Source of the DNA: Mnemiopsis leidyi
Lineage: Eukaryota; Ctenophora; Tentaculata; Lobata; Bolinopsidae
Assembly: GCA_000226015.1 (NCBI GenBank)
Contig: JH157156.1
Span: 62,122-126,121 of the forward strand
Direction: 5' to 3'
Length of the DNA: 64,000 bases
Part shown: piece after piece, positions 20,701 through 29,590 of the stretch
How the letters are laid out: every line of letters starts with the position of its first letter
Numbering within the stretch: the stretch's first letter is position 1
The notes under the pieces: model-generated
What the model was told of the DNA's origin: nothing
Database searches by the model: none
What the model saw: the letters and a program-made list of their open reading frames with translations, nothing else
Made by a program: the position numbers and the translations under genes

Positions 20701-22044
20701 CCTCATTCCTTTACTCCATTTTTTAAACGGTCCAACCCAAAAAGTTTAACTATAATGTGGGGAAGCTGCTCATGGTGTCTCCCTTAGGGAGCCTGTAGGC
20801 ATCCTGCCCAGGGAAGATTCGTAGAGTGGATGTCTCTAGGTCCAATCTGGGGTTAATCATTATTCATCTTGTTAATCAATTACAGCTAAAACAGCTAAAA
20901 TGAGTGTGATGAAATAATAGCAAGAATCAAGATCAATCTCTAATTGATGTCATAATCATTTTATCAGAACGTACGGTAGTACTGAAAGCACTGCGTGACA
21001 TGAAAGAAAAGGGACTGTTAGCCAAACCTAGTGTAGCTTATCAGAGCAACCTGGCTCCCTTACGTGAAGACAAAGTGTCGGTGTCGTACGAAGTAAGTGT
21101 CACTATAGCAACACGATAGTAACACGCTTAGTAACACGCTCAGTAACACGCTTAGTAACACGCTTACACACATACAAGTTTTCGTGTTCCCTTATTTCGA
21201 TTCTCGAAAAGCAATTCTAACTGAAGATTTCACAGAAAAGGTGGAATCAGAACAAGTCGCTTGAAGATTCGGGAGATAGTCTACTTCCAGAACCAGCACC
21301 AGTAGAAGTTCCTAAACCCCCACCAGTCGCTAAAACTCCAGCTGTTGGCACCCAGACTCCAGGTACAGACAGCTAGTTGAGCAGTTGTGGCGTTGTGCGT
21401 TCATTTGTCATTGCCATAAATAAATTTTTGTATAGAGTATGTTTACTTGTATAGTGTAGATTATGTCGTTTTCATTAACGATTGCTCACTTTCAGTGTCA
21501 GTTATAAGTCAAACAAAGAAACGAGGGGAACGCCCCCCGACAAGAATACAAATGTCAGGCCTCAGTCGACCCTCTAGCCAGTTATCAAAGCTTAGCCCAT
21601 CCGGCCGTCCCTCAACAATGAAGAGTGTCCGGGAAAAATTCGTAAGTTTTGTTTCGAATTTTTCTAAAGTATCTAAATCATCCTTCAGACACCCTGTTTC
21701 CTGTCCAAAAAACTTATGAGTCGCAATTTATATATTACTTGTTCTAGCCTTCTAGTCTTCAGTATAACATGAATGGTTTTGTAAAAGGAAATTGACCTGT
21801 GAGTATTTATGTCGTAACTTAAATGTGGTGTGAGTGGTGGAAAGCAAATTTTTCAATCTCAATGAACTTTTTTTGCTCAATTTTCGATAATTTCCGGAAA
21901 ATATCAAGAATTTCACACATTTATGTTTAGCTGTCCTCCCAGATGAGTGAAAGAAGTTCGGCAACACCTGCTAAAGATCCCGGATTTTCCTGGACCGTGA
22001 AACATCGTGAAAACGTCGTCCAAGATGTCACCTCTAAAGCTTAA
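5743..22044 (+). CDS. six-exon gene resembling SPATIAL/TBATA-family proteins, about 220 aa
   Basis: Exons: 5743-5811, 17830-17911, 20968-21092, 21236-21362, 21496-21641, 21931-22044. All have GT-AG borders and matching phases (0, 1, 0, 1, 0), giving 663 nt and 220 residues with a TAA stop. The N-terminal part (SIQ then ALDILCSILQTNSLQTVQAW) is a compact helical domain. It recalls the C-terminal helical motif of TBATA and C4orf17-type proteins (Pfam SPATIAL), which are little-studied testis/cilium-associated proteins; this is from memory and tentative. Exon 4 is proline-rich (PEPAPVEVPKPPPVAK) and exon 5 basic and Ser/Arg-rich. No signal peptide or TM. Exons 2-6 are solid. The link to exon 1 across 12 kb is an inference: it rests on phase 0 and an ATG after ccaaa. 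A cluster of X-box/E-box/CCAAT motifs at 16.64-16.69 kb could instead mark a nearer promoter and a missed first exon. Confidence 0.6.
6379..6392. promoter_or_regulatory. RFX X-box-like palindrome
   Basis: GTTGCCATGGTAAC matches the RFX X-box consensus (GTnnCC-AT-GGnAAC) at both half-sites. It lies 570 bases downstream of the ATG exon at 5743. RFX factors drive ciliary genes in animals. Function here is inferred from the motif alone. Confidence 0.4.
7384..7591. repeat. long-hairpin (foldback/MITE-like) repeat, copy 1
   Basis: Arms of 52 bp at 7384-7435 and 7540-7591 are reverse complements with only a few mismatches, around a 104-bp centre. The left flank gttattgagtctcatag and the arm starts tctgattgtt and ttttctctgagtagac are shared in diverged form with the hairpin at 13987-14102, so the two are copies of one family. 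No ORF lies inside, so it is non-autonomous if mobile. Confidence 0.8.
8437..9641 (-). CDS. rhodopsin-like GPCR, tandem paralogue A, about 330 aa
   Basis: Two exons on the minus strand: 9508-9641 (start ATG at 9641) and 8437-9295. A 212-bp intron sits in phase 2 right after TM1 (donor gtaggt, acceptor ccctattag). TM1 carries STTLNPLIIAFH, with the conserved asparagine. TM2 is LFVLIAISDLLTNSY, with the conserved Asp. TM3 is SLFLCAFGCLSQVSTAVLAT, TM4 follows PRWAPFAYISIF, and TM5-TM6 flank KRRVQDMRIRSC. TM7 ends FTSMLNPLIIVLLN, an NPxxI variant of NPxxY. The DRY motif after TM3 is replaced by VRMIS. The C-terminal tail is about 55 residues and Ser/Thr-rich. Ligand unknown; orphan chemosensory or neuropeptide roles are both possible. 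It is about 1.3 kb downstream of its close paralogue and likely arose by local duplication. The ATG at 9641 was preferred to one inside the intron because it supplies TM1. Confidence 0.85.
9642..10966. other. intergenic DNA between the two GPCR paralogues
   Basis: This is probably the upstream regulatory region of paralogue A. A plus-strand open stretch at about 9990-10205 (containing KCGDRYSNKDPELHHLIYAF) has some protein-like character but no family match and no clean splice context. I do not call it a gene. Confidence 0.4.
10967..12136 (-). CDS. rhodopsin-like GPCR, tandem paralogue B, about 323 aa
   Basis: Exon 1 is 12009-12136 (ATG at 12136) and exon 2 is 10967-11810, separated by a 198-bp phase-2 intron at the same position as in paralogue A. 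Both start MIRW and share VNLFMTTLL in TM1, ISDLLTNSYP in TM2, HILYFC, CLSQVST in TM3 and FTSM-NP in TM7. As in A, the DRY triplet is absent (IVRMISVYRP). TM7 has NPVVIVLLN. The tail is basic (IIRRKMSADQ) and ends without a PDZ-like motif. Loop cysteines around VCSFGC and in the second extracellular loop could form the usual disulfide. The ligand cannot be read from sequence. The shared intron and the 1.3-kb spacing support tandem duplication, and both keep clean frames. Confidence 0.85.
12137..13000. other. upstream region of GPCR paralogue B, no gene seen
   Basis: No ORF or RNA gene supported. It probably contains the minus-strand promoter of paralogue B. Confidence 0.4.
13001..13330 (+). 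repeat. tRNA-derived SINE, near full length
   Basis: The head carries a pol III A box (TGGTGTAGTGG, from 13006) and a B box (GGTTCAAATCC, from about 13051), and resembles a Gly/Glu tRNA ending TCCGCCA. The body contains gctaagggcatttgcctatg and cttcttcggtcgactcagcc. These recur at 17.5 kb, proving a dispersed family. The 3' limit is approximate, at an A-rich segment. It lies in the putative first intron of the SPATIAL-like gene. Confidence 0.8.
13699..13816 (-). rRNA. 5S ribosomal RNA gene
   Basis: The minus strand reads GGATACGGCCATACTCGG at the 5' end, then CCCGATCTCGTTCGATCTCG, GGAAGTTAAGCA (box A), GGTTAGTACTTGGATGGG, GTGACCGCCTGGGAATCCC (box C region) and GGTGCCGTATCC. This is a full-length 118-nt animal 5S with pairing 5' and 3' ends (helix I). 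A TTTT pol III terminator follows immediately at 13695-13698. It stands alone rather than in a cluster, near a SINE of opposite orientation. The intact internal control region and terminator argue for a working dispersed copy. A 5S-derived SINE head is the alternative, but no SINE body follows on that strand. Confidence 0.92.
13987..14102. repeat. long-hairpin (foldback/MITE-like) repeat, copy 2
   Basis: Perfect 48-bp arms lie at 13987-14034 and 14055-14102 with a 20-bp loop. The flank gttatttagtctcatag and arm start tctgat...ttttctctgtatgac match the hairpin at 7384-7591 in diverged form. Arms with no visible mismatch imply a recent fold-back or gene conversion, and the transcript would form a long dsRNA stem. 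Confidence 0.85.
14462..15523 (+). CDS. carbohydrate sulfotransferase (Sulfotransfer_2 type), 353 aa
   Basis: A single-exon gene for a type II Golgi membrane enzyme that transfers sulfate from PAPS to a glycan, as in the HNK-1/chondroitin-4-sulfotransferase family. A short cytosolic N-terminus is followed by a membrane anchor at about residues 14-30 (WFVAATFTLLLLIIL) and a Pro-rich stem to about 70. The catalytic domain follows. The 5'-phosphosulfate loop GIPKSGCTNW is at 111-120 and the 3'-phosphate motif FAVVRNPWTRLVSAF at 174-188, both intact. A C-terminal NYSNF motif includes a possible N-glycosylation site. Length is normal for the family. The ATG sits in a fair context (gcagccATG), and the next Met two codons later is equally possible. 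The acceptor sugar cannot be read from sequence. The gene sits within the putative first intron of the SPATIAL-like gene on the same strand, so it needs its own promoter. Absence of introns may mean a retroposed origin, though many CHST genes have few coding exons. Confidence 0.9.
   Translation: MLMRPDPGCRPSRAWFVAATFTLLLLIILKPLSDTNLAALSRVVEVTTPSPEPATPDPNSPNLQPPSQSWSRDQLHKAMSFLYWEYKAPNDWLGCTPRTYFFPRINTIFTGIPKSGCTNWLLALLTAEGHIKHEVDPADIAWVHSAGYTDPFRVRSEFGGANLDTSALDKAFSFAVVRNPWTRLVSAFRQKLSSEETQGGTFRAMGYDIVREMRGITDPDVLLYTYPTFREYAGYLINREGMINEINRHFAPQTNELCIPYALYDMVVPIEHSAALSQEVWNKINVSETSLFGSYDKVSDPRLQSSALYAKKWLAGLDTEMVEELYRIYKGDFLLMNYSNFTHPDFPLPLHSP
16636..16687. promoter_or_regulatory. X-box-like, E-box and CCAAT cluster
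   Basis: GTAACCATGACAAC (16636-16649, X-box-like) is followed by a CCAAT at 16651-16655, a CACGTG E-box at 16676-16681 and a second CCAAT at 16683-16687. It lies 1.15 kb upstream of the first well-supported exon of the SPATIAL-like gene and could be an alternative promoter. Motif evidence only. Confidence 0.35.
17495..17620 (+). repeat. tRNA-derived SINE, 5'-truncated copy
   Basis: It shares gagcgctaagggcatttgcc, tatgcaa and cttcttcggtcgactcagcc with the SINE at 13001-13330 in the same orientation. It lacks the A box and most of the tRNA-like head, consistent with 5' truncation during LINE-driven insertion. Confidence 0.75.
18945..20030. repeat. repeat array (three copies) with palindrome and CRE-type core
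   Basis: Copies run at about 18945-19234, 19514-19690 (cut on its left by an N run) and 19765-20024. All share tgacgtcacaagtgtgacat, attcgtcccaaagtca, gaggtcttgact-type text and a tggatag-tggtgcc end. Copies 1 and 3 also share the palindrome GTCACATATGTGAC and finish at gagaaatacatctatag. The TGACGTCA core is kept in all three. The unit is about 260-290 bp. The array lies inside the intron between exons 2 and 3 of the SPATIAL-like gene. The N run suggests more copies were collapsed in assembly. Confidence 0.85.
19504..19513. other. assembly gap, 10 N
   Basis: Ten N, probably of arbitrary length, at the edge of a repeat unit. Confidence 0.95.
21106..21168. repeat. short tandem repeat, unit agtaacacgctt
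   Basis: Five near-identical copies of a 12-base unit sit directly after the donor of exon 3 of the SPATIAL-like gene, in a 143-bp intron. Confidence 0.8.
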
Positions 22045-23897
22045 CACATGGTGTTCTCTTATCCTTGGGCTGGACTCGATTTTACCGCAAATAAGTTTAG
22101 AATTTTTTAAGTCGATAGGATATCATACATTGCTGAAGACAGAAGACATTAAATTTAAGACATGGTGAAAAAATTATAGTGTCTGTACTCTGTAATTATT
22201 TGGTGGGATGTTGCATTAAACATGTAAATACTAATATAAGATGTAAGCATGCTAAAATTGATTCGACAAAGAAATTCTAACTTTTACAAAAGGTTAAATT
22301 GTGAAAAAATACAAAGCGCTTTCCAAAGAGTTTTATAAATTTATTTATCGTTATCGCTGCAACTTTACTTTTCTTTTCTTTTTCATGTTTAGTTTTCCAT
22401 TGAAAACATGTATAAAGACGGAAACCGTTTACAGTTTAGACGGTAATTATTTTGTCAAAGATTCAGACTTCCCTCAGCTATATAAAGTTAGCGATTTTAA
22501 GTTAAAAGAAATCTAATTAAATCTGGCACTCTTAACAGCTTAAAAGAAATAGAATAAATGAGAATGAATCTTTTCGTTTGTACTTATAGATTCTTGTACC
22601 TATGATATTGATTTATGTTACGCAATTCGTTTCATTTTTCAAGGTCATTTTAATCAGACCGTAAGCTAGCAGGATTATGAAATATGAATGAGCTTACTTG
22701 GTGCTTACAAATTGTGGTGAGACAGATGTTCATGTGTGACAATCTGGAGCGAAGTCAGGCTATGTTTTTTCACATTTCTCTAGATTTTGTAGTCTTGTAT
22801 GCTCTGCATACATAAGCAGAAAAACAAAACTTTTATCAAAACACAAATTCAAAACGTTTTTCTTTCAGTTGCTCTGGAATAGTATTGCTGCAAGTACAAA
22901 TGATATGTTATAAGGCCAAAAGCACGCGGTTCAATCTTTAGGCATTTGACTTAATTTATAACTTACTAAATTCTGAACAGTGTCTGAGAACTAAACCTAT
23001 AAGCATGATTATGATTTCCTAGTCACATCCATTACGCAAGAACTTCTGTACAAAAATTTAGAATTTCAAATACACACACCAAAATCAAAATTATCAGAAT
23101 ATGATCGCAAGTGAATGATGTGTGATGGTCGTATTCAACTTGCATGCGGCAGCAGGGCTATACAACGTGTAGCAAGTAAAATTGAGATTGTCCAGAAAGT
23201 TTTTATTTCAATTCAGGGTCAGGACGACTGACTCCGGACTTCTACGAAAGGAATTTACTCTCGCATTTTGACTGTAAGTGTAATAAGTAAAGAGCTCTAC
23301 TGAAAGTGAAACTCGAGAGAAGCGAACGCGAAGAAAGAGGTCCTCGGACAAGGAGAGGTGTAGCCAATCAAGTGCAAGCTTTGTCAAATTCTGAAGCCGT
23401 GATGGCGAGGTTATAAACTTATATCCGTCTATCGAGTCGTTCAGCTTTGAGCTGCGACGCGAGAGTCGGAGGTATTACTATTAGTAATACTATTACCGGG
23501 ACAATAGCCGTGGCTCTTAATTCCAAAAAAGCAGTTTCCTCTATCAGTATCAGTATCACTATCAGTATTATCAGTAAGGAATCGGTGAAACTGATCTTAT
23601 GATCTAGGTATCCCTTTAGCCCTTTGAGTTTGTTCAACACCAGGAACGCGTATCATCCCGTCATTTTATTCTATTTCTTGGACTTGGAGAAAATATTCAG
23701 TTCGACTTCGAAATATGAGGGTCGGACAAAGTCAGAGCACAGAGTCAGACAAGGAATCCATTAGATTTTGCTGTCATTTATGAAGAGTGAGTCCTCTTGA
23801 CAATTGACTGTCTAATTCTATTTCATTTTCACTGCATCGTTACTCTGGACATTTGGAAGTGAAACGTTTCCCCTATTTCAACTCAATGTATAAAGCT
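22045..23897. other. convergent intergenic DNA
   Basis: This stretch separates the plus-strand gene ending at 22044 from the minus-strand gene ending at 23898. It is AT-rich with a spurious ORF at 22301-22516 and no supported gene. A patch at about 23440-23475 (gagctgcgacgcgagagtcgg) resembles 20316-20345 and may be a small dispersed repeat. Confidence 0.45.
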
Positions 23898-25755
23898 TCA
23901 TGATTCATCAATGCTAGGCAGCTGTAGTTTAGACTGACTGGTTCCTGTAGAAGACAGTTTGGCACTCTCAAGACGAGGTCTGTCCACTGTGACGGTAAGC
24001 TCGGTCAAGGATATCGTCCCCTCCATTTCACTTTCCTGGTCTTCTGGGATTTCTTCGCTGTTCCATCTTACAGTCTCCTCGTTTTTCTGAAAGTGGAACT
24101 GGAAGTTTGTTTGAGTCATATTTTACTGTTAAAAATAACTTTTCGGATCAGCCGAAATAGCTCTGAGACTGAAGACGATCAACACATATGTTTATTGAAA
24201 GGTTCTAGTTCTAGTAAAAAAAACTAGTAGTTGAAGTTCTACAACAACCAACTAGAAGTTGAAGTTCTACAACAACCAACCCGTATACATTTATGTCTAT
24301 CAAACCCCTACAAAACGGCTTCTTGAAGTTGGTTCGTGATAGGTATCCAGAATCAGATCTTCCAAATCAAAACAGTCATTGATCATGATCGAGTTCCTTA
24401 AAAGAGCTCTACATTCTACATTGTAGAATCTACAATGATGCATACCAGAGAAAGTGGAACTGGTATTTGTGGTAAATTGTAGGCTGGTACTTGACTCCTC
24501 TTCCTGTTCTTGCTGCTGATTATATCAGCTCGGCTGGTTGAGATCGCCCTGCTAGCTAGATCACGTGACAGGGAGCCCAGAATCCTGGAGTATATGCGCT
24601 GTCTCAACATTAGGTCCTGAAAGTGGGAGTTGGGATGATAACTCTAGTCAGGGCTGGGCAAGGTCTAGTTCTACTCCGAGCAAGATGAAGAAGTGGGGGC
24701 TGAGAGTAGAGACAGAAAATGGAGAGAGGAGATCAAAAAGATAGAATTTAATCAATAAAGAGACTTTCTCCACTTTCCTTTTTCTCTCTCCACCTCTCTC
24801 TACACATTCCTCTTAATTCTTTCTTCGCAAAGAGGAGAGTGGAGAGGAGAGAGGAATGTGGAGAGTTGATAGTAGAACTAGAGAGAGGAGATAACAAAAA
24901 GGAAGGAAATGAAGAGGAGTAATATAACGTTACGAGAGTAAAGAGAGGGGAGTTATATTTGTAAAGAGAGGACAGTGAAAAGAAAAGATGAAGAGAGGTG
25001 AGTGTTGGTGAAGAGAGGATTGTGAAGGAAATCAGAAGTGGAGAGAGGAAGGTAGGGAGATCCGGAGGGTGGACCGATCACGAGAGTACTGCAGAGCCAA
25101 ATGCAAATAAAAGGGGAATAGAAAAGAGATTCAGATAGATGACAGGATGGAGTGATAAGTTTTAAAAAGAATCTGAAGACTGTTATAAGACTAAGATCAA
25201 ATTTTTTAACTACTACAGATTTACATACGGCCATAGGCTGCCGTAGTAATGCTGTTTGGAAGCTATAGTTATTAACCGTAACGTAGTTACCGATTTAGTT
25301 TTGCGATGCATTCTTTCAGACTCGTTCTTCATCGAATCCAAATTTTGCAGTTTTTGGTTCAGCATTTTCTGAAAATGCTACTATATTGATATAGTTATTA
25401 CTTTACAGTATGACTATGAGTATGACATTGACATTAGTATTATGCAACTGCAATATATGCCAATTTCGACAGAGTATCATTAAATAATTAAGTCAAAAAG
25501 CTAGGGCATAGACTTGCATTTATTAATATTGTTATCACGATCCGACCCCAATCTTTAAGTTTAAGTATTAGTCTCGATATCAATCATAATTCAAATTGGC
25601 ATAGATACAGCAATGGTTCTTGGTTGCACTAATGATACTAATATTGTGGTACTGAATACTGATAGTGATTGTTTTACCTGGAGACGATTATTGGGACGCT
25701 TCTTATTTTCGTGAATCAGAGCTTCAAACGTGAGTCCTACCCTGTTTTGTGACAT
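23898..25755 (-). CDS. uncharacterised four-exon gene, all phase 0, about 171 aa
   Basis: Minus-strand exons are 25678-25755, 25291-25368, 24446-24616 and 23898-24086. Each junction is phase 0 with good sites (donors gtaaaa, gtaact, gtatgc; acceptors attttcag, cactttcag, cactttcag). Lengths are 78, 78, 171 and 189 nt, ending in TGA. The start MSQNRVGLTFEALIHENKKR is the first ATG of a longer open frame, so a 5' extension is possible. Exon 2 is charged and predicted coiled-coil (MLNQKLQNLDSMKNESERM). Exon 3 holds a hydrophilic helix and a basic patch (SSKNRKRSQ). The last exon is acidic, then Ser/Thr-rich. No signal peptide, TM or recognised domain. It looks like a small intracellular scaffold or cilium/cytoskeleton-type protein, but that is only composition. 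The consistent phase across four independent exons is the main evidence that it is real. Confidence 0.6.
24222..24286. repeat. tandem duplication of about 33 bp
   Basis: Two adjacent copies of a unit containing agttgaagttctacaacaac, inside the last intron of the four-exon minus-strand gene. Confidence 0.8.
24640..25045. repeat. purine-rich tract with imperfect inverted repeat
   Basis: The plus strand is strongly GA-rich across about 400 bases, interrupted at about 24765-24820 by a CT-rich segment. That segment (cctctctctacacattcctc) pairs with gaggaatgtggagag-type text at 24835-24875, so it can form a stem or triplex. It lies in intron 2 of the minus-strand gene. Confidence 0.65.
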
Positions 25756-28404
25756 TTCGCCCACTGTTTTTCGGTCGGTTTGTGATGGGAGTTTTTGGTA
25801 GAATGTTATAAATAGCAGTAGCAGGCGGCAGCAGAGATTTGTAGAGTGGTTAATGTCGATTAAAAGTGAAACTACGAGCCAGTTATTGTTACTGCAGCAC
25901 AGGACATTGTCATAATAAATCTGAGAGTGATAGAAAATTAAATTCAAAATCGTGATGTATAAAGAATGAGGATAAAACATGATGATGAAGCGTTACAATC
26001 GTAATTTGCGTATCGCGTTAAATTAAATTTAAAGCATTCTGTAGCTGTATTGACCGTAAAGTTGAACTTAATTATAAACAACTGTGAACTTAAACAACAG
26101 TGAACTCGGGCCGTTTGCCGTATAACTATACGTGCACATTTAAAAATGGAAGATCGAAGGGAAGGTCGACAGGCCGGAGTGAGATCATATTAGTATTGGT
26201 AAGTACTGGAACGACTTTAACCTTGACTTAACAATCTCTGCACTACAAACTTACAGATAAAAGACATGGACTTGGAGTCATTAAAATAACAACAACATGA
26301 ACAACAGAAAACAAAACAGCTTGATTTTTCGAATTCAAATATAGTTATACCTTATCTCTTTTCTTTACATGCCACTACACTCATAACAGCTAAAAGCATG
26401 CTTAAGTTCAACCAAGCATGAAAAGCATCAGCAATTACTATAACACCAACAATGCAGAATACAGACCCATCAACAAACAAAAACAAGACAAACACAAGTC
26501 AAAAATCAGATAACAAACTTAAAATTTATAATTTATAATTTATATATAACGATAAACTTAAAGTCGGCCGCGTAACAATTAACTTTAAGATACTGAGTGA
26601 TAGTGGCGGGAAGATATGATCACTGTTTAACTGCTAACAATCATCGTGGCGAGCTAGCACTCAATATTCTTTGTCACATAGCAGATTTTTAACGTTTGAT
26701 CCCCCACACAATAGTCCGTGACTAGGCAAGCTTGCTTGTTATAGAAAGAAGAAACTACTGAATTCTGGATAAACTGTGATTTATTTCACCGCGCCGTGGG
26801 CTGGATGATTTAACAGTTTGGACTGGAAATTAACATTTTTACTGTGAGAAACTGGTCCTGTCCGGTTTAGCTATAATTTTTCATCCATGGTTTTTTGATA
26901 AGAGATGAAATGCATGACCTGTCGGAGTCAGACGTGATTAAATTTAACGATAACGATTTATTGATAAAACTGATTTATATAAAATTGTGATGTGCTTGTC
27001 AAATTCCGTAGCAAATCAATAATCCTATTCCTATTTAATTTTAATGTTATGCTTGCGTATCGTTAAAACGGAATAACTTAACGTCAGCATAAGTTATAAA
27101 CAAATGTTTACTTATTTTCATCATTGATTTTATAACCAAAGCCGACAAATTTAAACGTTTTTTATTTCAAACAATTTAAAAACCAGAGTTTTCAAAATAA
27201 TGAAATATTGCTTTATAGTACACTACTTACAATGTCACATATTCAAATTATACACAGAGTTTCCTTTGCTTGGGAAACAAGGCGATATTTTTAAACTGAA
27301 ATATGAAACAGTTTTCTTTTCAAAACAAGATATAACATATTATTATTGTAGCAATGATAATGAGTCCTCGGAATTGGATCTCATCAATTCGATCTTAAAT
27401 AGAATTAAATTAGAAATAAATATTGCGACAATCTCAATAACAAATAGTTAAGTAGTATAATACATATCAATCCGACTACCCCGACCTGTAAATGTGAATG
27501 TAAGTGTAAGAGTAAGAGTTGGTTACCAATAACAGTCCCTCCGGTCCACAATAGAGTTAATTGTTCTATATGTTAGACCACAGCTGCACTTAGATTTTAA
27601 ATCTTACTGGAAATCCAACGAAAATTCGATAAACTTATAATTGAACTATAAGTTTATCGAACTTTCATTCAACAGTAATGGATAAGTTATGCTACTTATT
27701 GGAAGCTAGACTTTAAATTGATGAGATGTAGTAATAGTAGGCGCTACTTAATCAACCATTATCGAATCAAGCAATTACCTGAATCAAGTAACTACCCGAG
27801 TTACTAGAAGTTAGCACCGATAAAAACAACTCACTCACTCACTCAACATGCTACAAGTACATTAATTAACACTTAAAACACACGCACATATAAAGCAAGA
27901 TTTCTCTTTCTCTGGTCCAGAATATTGAACAATATTATAATATATTATCATCATATTCGATAAAGCCCCTATAAACAGATACAACTTATTTAAATTTATC
28001 TTACTATAAGTGTAAAAAGTTCCAGATACCATTCTAAATCCTCCGGATTACTTGTCAGTTAATAATAAGCTCACTTAAAGTAATCAAATAATCACTAGTT
28101 GATTGCTACATTCCGGATCTCATGTTTTTAAACTATTTCTACCACTATCGATATTTTAAACGAAGAGGCGTAACAAAAATAGTGTAAAATAAGAATAGTC
28201 CATAATCACTGTACAATAACATACCATCATTATTCTGCTAAAACCAGTAGCATGAAATAGTTTGCGCAAGTCTTAAAATTGTTGTTCCATTATCGTTTTA
28301 TTATATGTGAGTAAAGATGTATGAAGTGGGCGGTGATTTTACTTTCAGACAGAAATTATCTGGGTCTAGCGGTCTCACGCGTTAGAGTTCACGCAAAATG
28401 ACCC
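25756..28404. other. AT-rich intergenic DNA
   Basis: No supported gene. An 83-codon open stretch at 27200-27451 is AT-driven with no splice or family support. A perfect 15-bp hairpin lies at 27625-27661. Confidence 0.45.
27625..27661. repeat. short perfect hairpin
   Basis: TTCGATAAACTTATA at 27625-27639 pairs exactly with 27647-27661 around a 7-base loop. Confidence 0.8.
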
Positions 28405-28501
28405 ACCACGCGTTGCTAGGGTGACGACACGCGTGTCCTTTTCTTAATTCCACGAGTCGCAAGATGACGTCACGTTTAAAGGCGCTGTGAGAGTGACGTC
28501 A
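28405..28501. promoter_or_regulatory. promoter-like cluster: X-box-like site and two CREs
   Basis: GTTGCTAGGGTGAC at 28412-28425 resembles an RFX half-palindrome. Perfect CRE palindromes TGACGTCA follow at 28465-28472 and 28494-28501. The segment is CpG-richer than its surroundings. An open stretch without a usable ATG follows to 28672 (contains KSEIMRVLEENFLTFSDSCY), which could be part of an exon, but no gene model can be closed. Confidence 0.4.
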
Positions 28502-29009
28502 CTTTATGCTATCCTTACGAGTCACACAGTTCAGAAGGAGACTGATTTCAATCCGTGTGGCAAATCCGAGATCATGAGAGTTTTGGAAGAAAACTTTCTG
28601 ACGTTCTCTGATTCTTGTTATCCTCTGGCTGCTTGTCTTCTGAAAGACATGGTCTGTAAGATTGAGATCTAGCAATAATTTGAATTACATTTACATCATA
28701 TCTATTTTTGTAATTCAAAAAGAAGCACATTACTTTATACCTTATACTATGGTGGGATACAGACAGACAGTCGCAGAAATTTAAAAAGCATCCGGACTTG
28801 ATATACGCGTAAAAACAATACTTTGTTTAAATTCTTTTAGCGGGTTACATTGCGGTGCGCCGGTGCATCTCTTTTGTTCTTGGCCCTCATAGAGCACAAT
28901 CAACTGTAACTCTGATACAGCGTTACAAATATGAGTGAACAGATGGTATGTGCAGTGTGCAGTGAAGTGATTGTTTGAGAGTCAAGTTGCAAATTTCTAC
29001 CACTAGAAC

Positions 29010-29140
29010 CACTTACATAAACCAGGTCAAAATCTCTGGACTCACCTTGGACGAATATAACACCCCATCATTATAATGGTCAAAATCTCTGGACTCACCA
29101 GCGTGGTCGAATAACACCCCATCATTATAATGGCCAATTG
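29010..29140. repeat. tandem duplication of about 58 bp
   Basis: Two adjacent copies share ggtcaaaatctctggactca and aacaccccatcattataatg. Confidence 0.85.
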
Positions 29141-29429
29141 CTGGGTCAGGTGACGGTGAATTGACTAACAAGCGATTTTGAGGACAAATCGACCATCAAG
29201 TTAACACTTCAGGGAAATTAATCGAGCAGGTGGACAGCACGATCTCCTATAGGCAGAGCACAACACGATCCTGGTCCTTGCTGATAACGTGATCACTTTC
29301 CTAACCGTGCCTATTCGACCAAATTACGGCTCCTTAATTGTGACACAGTCATAGTCATACGAGACTTCGACCAGGTGGAGCAAGTATGGTCATGTGACCT
29401 GAACAGCAAATTAGGCAGCAGTAGAAGTT

Positions 29430-29590
29430 ATGAAGACCAATCAGCGGCCAAGAGTTCCTCAGCAGTAGCCAATCAGCGGCCATGAATTCCGGGGCAGCGA
29501 GCAGCAGTTCTTGAACAATAGCCAATCAGCAGTCGGATCACTGAAGCGGGAGCCAATCAAACATCAGTTAAAAGAAGACCAAGCCAATGA
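29430..29590. promoter_or_regulatory. cluster of five CCAAT boxes (NF-Y type)
   Basis: CCAAT cores lie near 29437, 29469, 29522, 29552 and 29584, all on the plus strand. Four have the NF-Y-favoured CCAATCA extension. Spacings are about 30-53 bp. Two are embedded in a local duplication (ccaatcagcggcca type). The cluster is about 0.8-0.95 kb upstream of the GPCR start at 30383 and could be its promoter if a 5' UTR intron exists. Confidence 0.45.

Noticed and set aside
22301-22516. 71-codon plus-strand ORF
   Set aside because: Phe/Lys/Tyr-rich composition is expected of AT-rich non-coding DNA; no neighbours join it.
27200-27451. 83-codon plus-strand ORF
   Set aside because: AT-driven composition, no domain and no splice partner.
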